DNA of 36,777 bases from the NCBI GenBank assembly GCA_964420835.1, contig CAYQUO010000025.1, positions 1-36,777 of the forward strand, given 5' to 3'. Within the stretch, counting starts at the first letter, position 1, and the number at the start of each line of letters is the position of its first letter. The notes below the pieces were generated by a model. It made no database searches, was not told the DNA's origin, and saw nothing but the letters and a program-made list of their open reading frames with translations. Position numbers and translations under genes: made by a program. Positions 6,972-14,910 of the stretch are shown in pieces. Source of the DNA: CAYQUO01 sp964420835. GTDB lineage: Bacteria > Chloroflexota > Anaerolineae > Anaerolineales > Anaerolineaceae.

Positions 6972-8252
6972 CTATTCTTTTCTTCTCTCGATTTTGGCAC
7001 CTAGTGAAATTAACTTTTCTTCAACCCTTTCATAACCCCTGTCTATCTGCCCAATATTCCTGATTACCGATTTTCCTTCTGCTGACAAAGCCGCCAAGAC
7101 CAATGCCATTCCTGCTCGAATGTCCGGGCTCTCCATTTTTTCTCCATAAAGTTTGCTTGGGCCTTGGACAATACATCGGTGAGGGTCGCATAGTACTATT
7201 TGTGCACCCATACTGACTAATTTATCTGTAAAGAACATTCTTGATGGATACATCCAGTCGTGGAATAAAACCGTACCACGTGACTGTGTGGCTACAACAA
7301 TGGCAATACTCATTAAATCTGTGGGGAAAGCTGGCCAAGGCATTACACTTATTTCGGGGATCATTCCACCCAAATCAGGTTCAACGGTCAATCCTTGGCG
7401 GCTGGAAACAACAATATCATCACCATCAACATCCCACGTTACTCCTAAACGACCAAGAACCAGTTGTATCATGTCAAGATGTTGGATCCCAGCGTTACGA
7501 ATTTTGATGGATCCTTTTGTCACTACAGCGGCGCCAATAAAACTAACAACCTCCAAATAATCTGCTCCAATTGTAAATTCGCCGCCATGGAGTTTCGGAA
7601 CGCCCTCAATATGAAGGGTATTGGATCCGATATTGGATATTTTTCCCCCCAGGCAATTGATGAAATTACACAATTCTTGGACATGTGGTTCTGATGCTGC
7701 ATTGCGAATTGTTGATTGTCCGCGTGCTGTGGCACATGCCATTATCGCATTTTCCGTTGCTGTAACACTTGCCTCGTCAAGCAGGATATCAGCTCCAGTT
7801 AGTTTATTGGTATGGAACGAAAAGGAGCGATCATAGGTGGTTTTCACCCCAAGTTTTTGAAGTGCCAACAAATGGGTGTCAACCCTTCTCCTGCCGATGA
7901 CATCGCCACCTGGTGGTGGTAGGTGAAATTCTCCAGTTCTGGAGACCATTGGTCCAGCCAACAGGATTGATGCACGGATTTTTCTGCATATATCAGGGTC
8001 CATCAGGGAAGGACGTACCAATTTTGCTGTAATTTTCCATACATGTGGTTCAAGAGGAACAATATCCACCCCTAAACTTTCAATCAAAGACCTCATAGTA
8101 ATAACGTCAAGAATTTCGGGTACGTTTTTTAATATGATTGGCTCATCAGAAAGTAAACAAGCTGCCAACAATGGTAATGCGGCATTTTTATTGCCTGCTG
8201 GGGTTACCTCACCAGCAAGAGGGACTCCGCCTTCAATGATAAATTTTTCCAT
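6972..8252 (-). CDS. murA: UDP-N-acetylglucosamine 1-carboxyvinyltransferase with Asp at the active-site Cys position
   Basis: MurA adds enolpyruvate from PEP to UDP-GlcNAc, the first committed step of peptidoglycan synthesis. The N-terminal PAGNKNAALP motif carries the substrate-binding Lys. The catalytic loop reads PPGGDVIGRRRVD, so Asp117 sits where Escherichia coli has Cys115, the fosfomycin target. Asp at this position is known from naturally fosfomycin-resistant MurA proteins such as those of mycobacteria and chlamydiae. The frame can also begin at a TTG at 8258. I prefer ATG at 8252 because AAGGA (8263-8259) is six bases away from it and directly abuts the TTG. The 426-residue length is normal. 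It stands alone on the minus strand, with its own candidate promoter. Confidence 0.95.
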   Translation of the reverse strand: MEKFIIEGGVPLAGEVTPAGNKNAALPLLAACLLSDEPIILKNVPEILDVITMRSLIESLGVDIVPLEPHVWKITAKLVRPSLMDPDICRKIRASILLAGPMVSRTGEFHLPPPGGDVIGRRRVDTHLLALQKLGVKTTYDRSFSFHTNKLTGADILLDEASVTATENAIMACATARGQSTIRNAASEPHVQELCNFINCLGGKISNIGSNTLHIEGVPKLHGGEFTIGADYLEVVSFIGAAVVTKGSIKIRNAGIQHLDMIQLVLGRLGVTWDVDGDDIVVSSRQGLTVEPDLGGMIPEISVMPWPAFPTDLMSIAIVVATQSRGTVLFHDWMYPSRMFFTDKLVSMGAQIVLCDPHRCIVQGPSKLYGEKMESPDIRAGMALVLAALSAEGKSVIRNIGQIDRGYERVEEKLISLGAKIERRKE

Positions 8253-8269
8253 ATGCAATCCTTGTTATT

Positions 8270-8298
8270 ATTATATACTGGCAATGAGGAAATGTGAA
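8270..8298 (-). promoter_or_regulatory. Candidate murA promoter
   Basis: Read on the minus strand, TTCACA (8298-8293, five of six matches to TTGACA) is followed after exactly 17 nt by a perfect TATAAT (8275-8270). Transcription would start near 8263, giving a very short leader of about 11 nt that begins at the AAGGA ribosome-binding sequence. The -35 box lies inside a perfect 15-nt palindrome (8292-8306). Confidence 0.55.
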
Positions 8299-8306
8299 AT
8301 TCACAT
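8292..8306. promoter_or_regulatory. Perfect 15-nt palindrome, candidate operator over the murA -35 box
   Basis: ATGTGAAATTCACAT has two seven-base arms around a central A. It covers the putative -35 box of murA and lies about 50-60 nt upstream of a TATAAT (8355-8360) that could serve the divergent GNAT gene. The TGTGA and TCACA half-sites resemble Crp/Fnr-type or GntR-type operators, but the 3-nt spacing is shorter than the classical Crp site. The binding protein is unknown. Confidence 0.45.
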
Positions 8307-8391
8307 GATGTTTATAGATTTTGACATCCCTGCCGGTAATTATGTGTTAAATACTATAATAACAAAATACTTCAATTAGGAGGCTGTTTGA

Positions 8392-9519
8392 ATGGTAGAC
8401 ATTGTTCAGGTTAATACTTCAATTAAATCCCAGGTAAATCAGTTTGTCCAATTTCATTATGACCTATACAAAGGGTGTGCACAATGGGTGCCGCCATTTT
8501 ATGTAGACATAAAACTAATGCTCAACCGTAATAAGCATCCATACTATGAACACTCAGACGCCGATTTCTTCATGGCGTTGGATGCGGGTAAGGTTGTTGG
8601 ACGAATTGCCGCGATGGAGAATAAAGCATTCAACAAATATCATGACACAAAAAAAATGCAATTCTACTTATTTGATTGTATCAATGATCCAGTTGTTGCC
8701 AAGAAATTAATTGACCGTTGTCTTGAATGGGGGCATAAACGTGGATTGTTGGAAATAGTCGGACCAAAAGGATTTGGGTCGTTCGATGGTTACGGGATCC
8801 AGGTTATGGGCTTCGAACATCGGCAGATGATGACAATGATGAATTACAACTATCCATATTACGCGGAACTGCTGGAGGGAATGGGATTTAATAAAGTATT
8901 GGATTTTGTTTCCTGTTATATCCCATATGAAAAATTCAATTTACCTGAACAAGTCGTTGAAATCGCAAAAAAAGTTGAAGCTAAAGGAAAATTTTGGGTA
9001 AAAAAGTTCGAAAATAAAGCTGAGCTAAAGAAATGGGCCTGGCGGATTGGCGAAGCGTACAATCTGTCATTTATTAATAATTGGGAATATTATCCATTAA
9101 CGCGTTCAGAGGTTAAATTACTTTTGGATAATTTATTAATTGTTGCAAACCCCAAATTAATCAAGCTGATCATGTATAAAGAACAAATCATTGGATTCCT
9201 GTTTGCATTTCCAGACGTGTCAGCCGCATTACAAAGGCAGGGCGGAAAAATTACTCCATGGGGAATTCTTGACATAATGTTGGAGATGAAAAAAACGAAA
9301 TGGGTTTCGTTAAATGGTGTCGGAGTATTGCCCGAGTACCAGGGTAGAGGAGGGAACGCCCTTCTATATTATGAGATGTCAAAAACAATCAAGGAATTTG
9401 GGTTTATCCACGCCGAACAAACTCAAATGGCTGATACAGCAACACAGGTCAGAAAGGATATGATCAAAGTAGGTGCAGAAATCTATAAAGCCCATCGAAT
9501 TTATACAAAACAAATTTGA
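8392..9519 (+). CDS. GNAT-fold acyltransferase, YghO-like family
   Basis: This 375-residue protein resembles the YghO-type group of GNAT-fold proteins. The N-terminal part reads WVPPFYVDIKLMLN, then HPYYEHSDADFFMA, then KVVGRIAAMEN, a pattern typical of that family. The C-terminal half has a GNAT acetyl-CoA loop, GVLPEYQGRGGNALL, at about residues 307-321. The acceptor substrate is unknown. There are no membrane segments. The start has a strong AGGAGG a few bases upstream. It diverges from murA and has no operon partner: the next 776 nt hold no recognised gene. Confidence 0.85.
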   Translation: MVDIVQVNTSIKSQVNQFVQFHYDLYKGCAQWVPPFYVDIKLMLNRNKHPYYEHSDADFFMALDAGKVVGRIAAMENKAFNKYHDTKKMQFYLFDCINDPVVAKKLIDRCLEWGHKRGLLEIVGPKGFGSFDGYGIQVMGFEHRQMMTMMNYNYPYYAELLEGMGFNKVLDFVSCYIPYEKFNLPEQVVEIAKKVEAKGKFWVKKFENKAELKKWAWRIGEAYNLSFINNWEYYPLTRSEVKLLLDNLLIVANPKLIKLIMYKEQIIGFLFAFPDVSAALQRQGGKITPWGILDIMLEMKKTKWVSLNGVGVLPEYQGRGGNALLYYEMSKTIKEFGFIHAEQTQMADTATQVRKDMIKVGAEIYKAHRIYTKQI

Positions 9520-10295
9520 AGATTTTTATTGAGGTTTCTGATTGAGGGCCTCCAAGACAATTGGCGCACGACCAAAAGTCTATAATGGACATGGAAGGTA
9601 GACACAATAAATATCTCGACCTCAAGTCGTAAATTCAATTTATTGAAGCGGTGAAGTAAATGTTCGATTTGGGAAAGGCTCATTTTAGTTGTATTAGACG
9701 CAATGGGCTGTAACTTCCGGAATACCGCGCCGATTAAACATATCAGATTGCAGTTGTATGGTTGTAAGGGACTTCAGTATAAATAAGGACGTGATTCAAA
9801 CTTTTACTGGCGTTTGTGGCAAGAAAGCATTTATTAGAATTACAATTATTACCAGTTAGAGGAAAAACAACAACAGTGAGGATTTATGCTCGAGTGGGCT
9901 AAAAATTTATATTCCCAATTAAAACAGCTACAAAATAAATGGATTTATACACTGGTTTGAATCATGAAAACGGCCGGCATGGATAATATGTAAAGTGCGG
10001 TATAAATACATTATGTTGATAAATTAAATTGTTGGGGCCAAATCATAACGGGGTTCTTATTACAATTATCCAACCAAGTGAAAACTTATGATTTCCATAA
10101 TGGTAATATGTTAACTAGTATTAAGATTGCAACAAAAATTTTCGATTTTAACTTGAAATAGATAAACGATGAACGAAGAATAAATTTTCAGTTGAAAAAA
10201 ATTCCATAAATATTAGTAATTATCGGTTGACAATTTAATCATTTCCATAAAACGGGCATTGACAGTAAACAAGAGAAGATCAAAACGATAATTCA
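9520..10295. other. 776-nt region without a recognised gene
   Basis: No ORF I can support covers this AT-rich stretch. A minus-strand frame of 60 codons (9501-9683) overlaps the end of the GNAT gene and matches nothing I know. A 24-codon frame (9886-9960, MLEWAKNLYS...) has GAGGA only three bases before its ATG, too close for a good site. A short inverted repeat, TTCAAT-TT-ATTGAA, lies at 9634-9647. Two TTGACA hexamers (10227, 10259) precede the glycosyltransferase block, but neither has a good -10 box at 16-18 nt. It may hold the promoter of that block, a decayed gene or an unannotated RNA. Confidence 0.6.
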
Positions 10296-11948
10296 ATGCT
10301 AAAAGAAAGCCCACCATACATAAACGCCCCCACAATTAAGATCGTCAGCATTTTAATTATTATTGCAATTGCTTTCCGAATCATATTATTACTAGGTGGC
10401 GTTTTTCCATTCAACTCAGATGAAGCTGTTGTTGGATTGATGGCAAAACACATACTGATGGGGGAACGACCTATCTATTTTTATGGCCAGGCGTATATGG
10501 GAAGCTTGGATGCATACTTGGTGGCTGCTGGATTTCTTATTTTCGGAACCAAGGTTTGGGTAATCCGCTTCATCCAGTTAATATTATTAATTGCGACATT
10601 ATGCACAACAGCCTTATTGGCATATATCCTCTTTCGCTCAGGTATAAGCACCATTTATTCGGTTGCCTTTATGGTTTTCCCTACCATTAATTTCACCCTT
10701 TACACTTCTGTTAGCTTGGGGGGATATGGCGAGGCATTGCTTATTGGTAATCTTATTCTCATTACAGGGTTGAAAATATCATTTGATAATAAAAGTTGTA
10801 TTAGCCATGTCGATAGAACGCCGCACTATTTAATGACGGGAATATTGGGATTCCTTGTTGGAATAGGATTATGGACAAGTGGATTAACATTGGTTTATTC
10901 AATACCAGTGATAGTTTTCCTCATGTACAAATCAATAATGAATAACCGTGCCTGCAATGGTAAAAATGATTACCGGGAATATATTTCATTAATCGTATTA
11001 ATTATTGGTGGAATAATTGGCGCACTTCCAATTGGTTTATATTCTATTGATCAAGGCGTTGGTGTATTGATCAAAGAATTTTTCGGTAGCACAATGGCAA
11101 TTGAGAAAAGTCCCATTTATATTCGTTCCATTCACCATTTGGGATATTTCTTCATATTTGGAATTCCAGTAATATTGGGATTTCGTCCGCCTTGGGAAAT
11201 CAAGTGGATCATGATTCCGGTAATGCCCTTTGTTTTGGCTTTTTGGATGGGGGTTACAGTATTTTGGATGAGAAAAATAATAAGAAAAAACGAGCAAAGA
11301 ATAATGTATTTGATGCTTTTTTCAATTTTGGCTATCATTTTCATAGGTTTTGTATTTACATCTTTTGGAACTGATCCAACTGGAAGGTATTTTTTACCGT
11401 TTAATATAATTCTGGCAATTGTTGGAGGGGAATTTATTAGGATTGTAATCAAGAAAAGAGCAATCCAAGTCCTCATTGTTGGTATCGTTGGGTTATATAA
11501 TTGTTTTGGGGTGGTCAATTGTGCATGGCAAAACCCCCTGGGTTTGACAACCCAGTTCGATCCAAAAACGAATGTAGATAAATCAAAGATGGAGGAATTG
11601 ATCAGCTTTCTTGAAGAAACAGGGGAGCATTATGGATACACTAATTATTGGGTGGCATATCCTTTGGCATTTCAATCCAAAGAAACAATAATTTACATTC
11701 CGGCATTGCCATATCATCAAGACCTTCATTATTCAAACAGGGATGATCGTTACCCTCCATACGCCGAAATGGTCAAAAACGCAAAAAAAATTGCATATAT
11801 AACATCAAGAAACCCACAGTTGGAGATCCATCTGGTATCAATGTTTCATGAGCGAGGAGTATCTTATAAAACCAAACATATCGGTGATTATTTAATTTAT
11901 TATGATCTCTCAAATCGTGTAGATCCAAATGATCAAACGTTTCATTAA
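10296..11948 (+). CDS. GT-C-type membrane glycosyltransferase, PMT/ArnT-like (first of six)
   Basis: The 550-residue protein has many hydrophobic helices and an acidic motif in the first extracytoplasmic loop (FNSDEAVVG, Asp42-Glu43), followed by GERPIYFYGQAYMGSLDAY. This is the usual architecture of GT-C enzymes, which move a sugar from a polyprenyl-phosphate donor to an acceptor outside the membrane. The C-terminal 150 residues are mostly soluble and would face the outside. Sugar and acceptor are unknown. The ATG at 10296 follows a long gene-free region. The end overlaps the next gene by 20 nt, which suggests cotranslation. Confidence 0.85.
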   Translation: MLKESPPYINAPTIKIVSILIIIAIAFRIILLLGGVFPFNSDEAVVGLMAKHILMGERPIYFYGQAYMGSLDAYLVAAGFLIFGTKVWVIRFIQLILLIATLCTTALLAYILFRSGISTIYSVAFMVFPTINFTLYTSVSLGGYGEALLIGNLILITGLKISFDNKSCISHVDRTPHYLMTGILGFLVGIGLWTSGLTLVYSIPVIVFLMYKSIMNNRACNGKNDYREYISLIVLIIGGIIGALPIGLYSIDQGVGVLIKEFFGSTMAIEKSPIYIRSIHHLGYFFIFGIPVILGFRPPWEIKWIMIPVMPFVLAFWMGVTVFWMRKIIRKNEQRIMYLMLFSILAIIFIGFVFTSFGTDPTGRYFLPFNIILAIVGGEFIRIVIKKRAIQVLIVGIVGLYNCFGVVNCAWQNPLGLTTQFDPKTNVDKSKMEELISFLEETGEHYGYTNYWVAYPLAFQSKETIIYIPALPYHQDLHYSNRDDRYPPYAEMVKNAKKIAYITSRNPQLEIHLVSMFHERGVSYKTKHIGDYLIYYDLSNRVDPNDQTFH

Positions 11949-13482
11949 TAAAAAACCAATTAAACCTACATCGACCAAGGTAAAAACGGAAATCGACAAA
12001 GAGCGTTTTGTTTTAATTATTACTCTTCTACTAGTTTCTATTATTGGAGCGAGAACCCCAATTGATTCAGATATGTGGTGGCATTTACGCGCTGGAGAAA
12101 CAACTTGGAACCAGCACGAACCATTGATACAAGATGATTATTCTTATACAGTTTTTGGCCAATTTTGGATCAACCACAGCTGGTTGTCTCAAGTTATCTT
12201 ATTCTTAAGCTATAAATTGCTAGGATACTTTGGACTGGCGACCTGGATGGTATTAACAGTGGTTGTGACAATGTTAATTGTGTACAAACAATGTATTGGA
12301 CCGCCTGTGTTTAAATCCATACTGGTGGTTTTGACCTCGGTTCTGGTAGCACTTGTTTGGGCTCCTCGACCACAATTATTTTCATTATTGTTCTTGGCAA
12401 TCATGAATTATTTAATAGATATGTATAGGATAAAACAAAAATTAGTGTTTTTTATCATTCCGGTGATAATGTGTATATGGGGTAATTTACATGCTGGATA
12501 CGTCTATGGAATTATGCTGCTTGGGATTTTGTTGATTTCAAAAGTTGTCAATAAACTACTTCAGTTGGAGTTGGACGAGACGCTGACATGGAAGAAAATA
12601 GGTTACCTGGCATTATCTGTGTTGTTCTCCATTTTGGCATTGCCGATTAATCCGAATGGATTGCAAATCCTTAAGGTGCCATTCACCACAATGAATGTCG
12701 CTGCGCTCCAAAGTCATATTCAAGAATGGGCATCACCTGATTTTCATAATCTCCACCAACAATTTCTATTATGGTTTTTTTTTGGTTTTATATTTATCAT
12801 GGGATTCTTTCAATTAAAAATTAAATTATTTGATCTTTTAGTATTCATTTGGTTTGCATTAATTTCCTTCATTTCTCAACGGAATATTGCAATTTTTGGG
12901 GTGGTTTTCGCGCCAATTGTTTGTCGTTCAATCTGGGGAAATAGAAACCAAGAAATTATTCGGGAGCGGATCAATTATTTTCGAGAACGATTATTGGATA
13001 ATGAAAAACACTCATTTGCCACCTTATATAATAATCGATTGCCAATAAAGGCCATCAACCTGTCCATGGTAGGCATTCTGGGCATGGTGGCCTTTGCAAA
13101 AATGGCAATAGTAACAAACTCCAATTTTGTTGAAAATCAAATAATACATAATTATCCCGAAAAAGCTGCCGATCATTTACAAACTGTAGCGACAAGAGGT
13201 CAAGTTTTTAGTGAATATGACTGGGGTGGTTACTTAATCTGGTTTTATAGGGATCATCAAGTATTTGTTGATGGTAGAACCGACCTTTATGGAGATAAAG
13301 TTATTAGTGAATGGTACACTATCATTCAGGCTCAAAATGGATTTGAAGATACAATTGCCAGCCATAAGATCGGCGTAGTGATGGTCAAACCCTGGCGTCC
13401 GTTGGTTCAAGTTTTATCGAGATCAGGGTGGTTGTCGATTTATCGGGATCAAATGGCTGTAATATTAGTAAAAAATGATTAA
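11929..13482 (+). CDS. Polytopic membrane protein, GT-C-like (second of six)
   Basis: The 517-residue protein has a basic cytoplasmic N-terminus of about 26 residues, then many membrane helices. The first outer loop has a strongly patterned motif, TPIDSDMWWHLRAGE, followed by DDYSYT and WINHSWLSQ. Paired acidic residues (Asp46, Asp48) at this place are typical of GT-C enzymes, but I know this group mainly as uncharacterised membrane proteins. The C-terminus after about residue 410 is soluble and contains the FSEYDWGGYLIW and VFVDGRTDLYGD motifs. The start lies inside the upstream gene, without a clear Shine-Dalgarno sequence. A 167-nt gap follows. Confidence 0.8.
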   Translation: MIKRFINKKPIKPTSTKVKTEIDKERFVLIITLLLVSIIGARTPIDSDMWWHLRAGETTWNQHEPLIQDDYSYTVFGQFWINHSWLSQVILFLSYKLLGYFGLATWMVLTVVVTMLIVYKQCIGPPVFKSILVVLTSVLVALVWAPRPQLFSLLFLAIMNYLIDMYRIKQKLVFFIIPVIMCIWGNLHAGYVYGIMLLGILLISKVVNKLLQLELDETLTWKKIGYLALSVLFSILALPINPNGLQILKVPFTTMNVAALQSHIQEWASPDFHNLHQQFLLWFFFGFIFIMGFFQLKIKLFDLLVFIWFALISFISQRNIAIFGVVFAPIVCRSIWGNRNQEIIRERINYFRERLLDNEKHSFATLYNNRLPIKAINLSMVGILGMVAFAKMAIVTNSNFVENQIIHNYPEKAADHLQTVATRGQVFSEYDWGGYLIWFYRDHQVFVDGRTDLYGDKVISEWYTIIQAQNGFEDTIASHKIGVVMVKPWRPLVQVLSRSGWLSIYRDQMAVILVKND

Positions 13483-13574
13483 TGCAATTCGCGGATATTT
13501 TGCTGTGAGTTATCTATCATAAACAGTTATTCTAAACCGTTGATTTTTCTGAATTATTCAATAATTTATTCAAT

Positions 13575-13640
13575 ATGAAACCCGACGACATTGATAAATA
13601 TATCACAAGCATTAATACGGTTGAAGGGAATGGAGGATAG
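13575..13640 (+). CDS. Possible 21-residue leader ORF before the GT87-like gene
   Basis: A short frame begins MKPDDIDKYI and ends with TAG at 13638-13640, which merges into the TAGGAG ribosome-binding sequence of the following TTG-started gene. Such an arrangement could couple translation of the two. There is no Shine-Dalgarno sequence before its own ATG and it resembles nothing I know, so it may be chance. Confidence 0.2.
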   Translation: MKPDDIDKYITSINTVEGNGG

Positions 13641-13649
13641 GAGATCGTT

Positions 13650-14894
13650 TTGGAAAGAATAAAATTGATTCGATTGCGGTTTATTGGTTTTATTCTATTA
13701 ATCATAATCATTACCGGTATTTTGACGTGGGGCAATTATCGATATTCCATTCAAAACCCTGGCGGAAACGATTTTTTGGTTCATTGGATTGGCACACGTT
13801 TGTTGGTTACACAAGGGATCAGTCCGTATAGTGATGATGCTGCTGCCCAAATTCAGCAATTTGCATATGGCAGGCTTGCGAATGAGGGAGAACACGAACT
13901 TCGACCGGCCTACCCGTTGTATTCAATAATCATATTATTACCATTTTCACTAATTAAAGATTATGCACTCTCCCGTTCTTTATGGATGACTTTTTTAGAA
14001 GTCTGCCTTGTAATTAATTCCATCTTATGCATGAGATTGGTAGATTGGCATCCGAAACCATTGATATTGCTATTTTTATTGCTGTTCACAGTTTTTTGGT
14101 ATCACGGTTTGCGTCCCATCATCAACGGTAATATTGTTGCTTTAATCGCTTTAATGATTACCGGGGCACTTGTCTCTATTAGGTTGGGTGAGTATGAACT
14201 GGCGGGAGTTCTATTAGCTTTTTCAACCATAAAACCACAAGTAATATTATTAATATTAATTTTCATAATTACTTATTCCATCAGCATTCATAAATGGAAG
14301 CTTGTAATATGGTTTGCAGGAACCGTTATTCTGCTTTCAGTCAGTTCTGCGTTGATAATGCCAGATTGGCCGCTGCAAAACCTAAGGGAGATAATCCGTT
14401 ATCAAAGTTACAACCCACCAACTACTATACAGGCAGCGATGAATGAGTGGCTGGGAGATCCCGGTAAGAGAATTGGTGCGGCCATTTCCATAGCAATTAT
14501 ACTAATCCTAATATTTGAATGGCGAATATCATTAGCGTCCGGAATACAACACTTTATATGGACAGCCTGTATTACTTTGGTATTAGGTCAATGGATCGGC
14601 ATCCCAACAGACCCCGGAAATTTTGTGGTTTTAATGCCTAGTCTCATACTTGTTTTAAAAATCTTGGAGTACAGATTTCCTAGGCTCGGCAGGGTTTTTG
14701 TTGTTATAGGAATTATTTCATTATTCGTAATACCGTGGCTGGTATTCCTGCTTTCAGTGAGCTATGGCGATCAACCTCAACAAAGTGCTTTGATGTTTCT
14801 TCCAGTCCCAGTAATTTTGGCTCTTGAACTTTATTGGATACGGTGGTGGACAATAAATAACTTACCCCAACGATTTTCAAATGGGTTTCAGTAA
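13650..14894 (+). CDS. GT87-like (DUF2029) membrane mannosyltransferase-type protein (third of six)
   Basis: The 414-residue polytopic protein matches the GT87/DUF2029 pattern. It has GGNDFLVHW with Asp41 in the first outer loop, then GTRLLVTQGISPYSDD, a later GLRPIINGNI segment, and the STIKPQ motif typical of this family. Known GT87 enzymes use polyprenyl-phosphate-mannose to build lipomannan and related surface glycans; the substrate here is unknown. The start is TTG at 13650, supported by TAGGAG at 13638-13643 with a 6-nt gap. It is 16 nt upstream of the next glycosyltransferase gene. Confidence 0.85.
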   Translation: MERIKLIRLRFIGFILLIIIITGILTWGNYRYSIQNPGGNDFLVHWIGTRLLVTQGISPYSDDAAAQIQQFAYGRLANEGEHELRPAYPLYSIIILLPFSLIKDYALSRSLWMTFLEVCLVINSILCMRLVDWHPKPLILLFLLLFTVFWYHGLRPIINGNIVALIALMITGALVSIRLGEYELAGVLLAFSTIKPQVILLILIFIITYSISIHKWKLVIWFAGTVILLSVSSALIMPDWPLQNLREIIRYQSYNPPTTIQAAMNEWLGDPGKRIGAAISIAIILILIFEWRISLASGIQHFIWTACITLVLGQWIGIPTDPGNFVVLMPSLILVLKILEYRFPRLGRVFVVIGIISLFVIPWLVFLLSVSYGDQPQQSALMFLPVPVILALELYWIRWWTINNLPQRFSNGFQ

Positions 14895-14910
14895 CTAAAT
14901 AAATGAGAAT

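Noticed and set aside
7241..7836. Several overlapping plus-strand frames of 70-90 codons in the murA region
   Set aside because: All are antisense to murA, whose motifs are unambiguous.
8321..8360. TTGACA and TATAAT as a promoter for the GNAT gene
   Set aside because: The spacing is 28 nt, too long for a sigma-70-type promoter; the TATAAT alone may still act with a poor -35 box.
9501..9683. 60-codon minus-strand frame after the GNAT gene
   Set aside because: No recognised motif or ribosome-binding site; kept only as a note in the gene-free region.
10227..10264. Two TTGACA hexamers as promoters of the glycosyltransferase array
   Set aside because: No acceptable -10 hexamer lies 16-18 nt downstream of either one.
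11132..11518. 128-codon minus-strand frame within the first glycosyltransferase gene
   Set aside because: It is antisense to a clear membrane protein gene; its hydrophobic, Ile/Thr-rich composition is what such antisense frames usually give.
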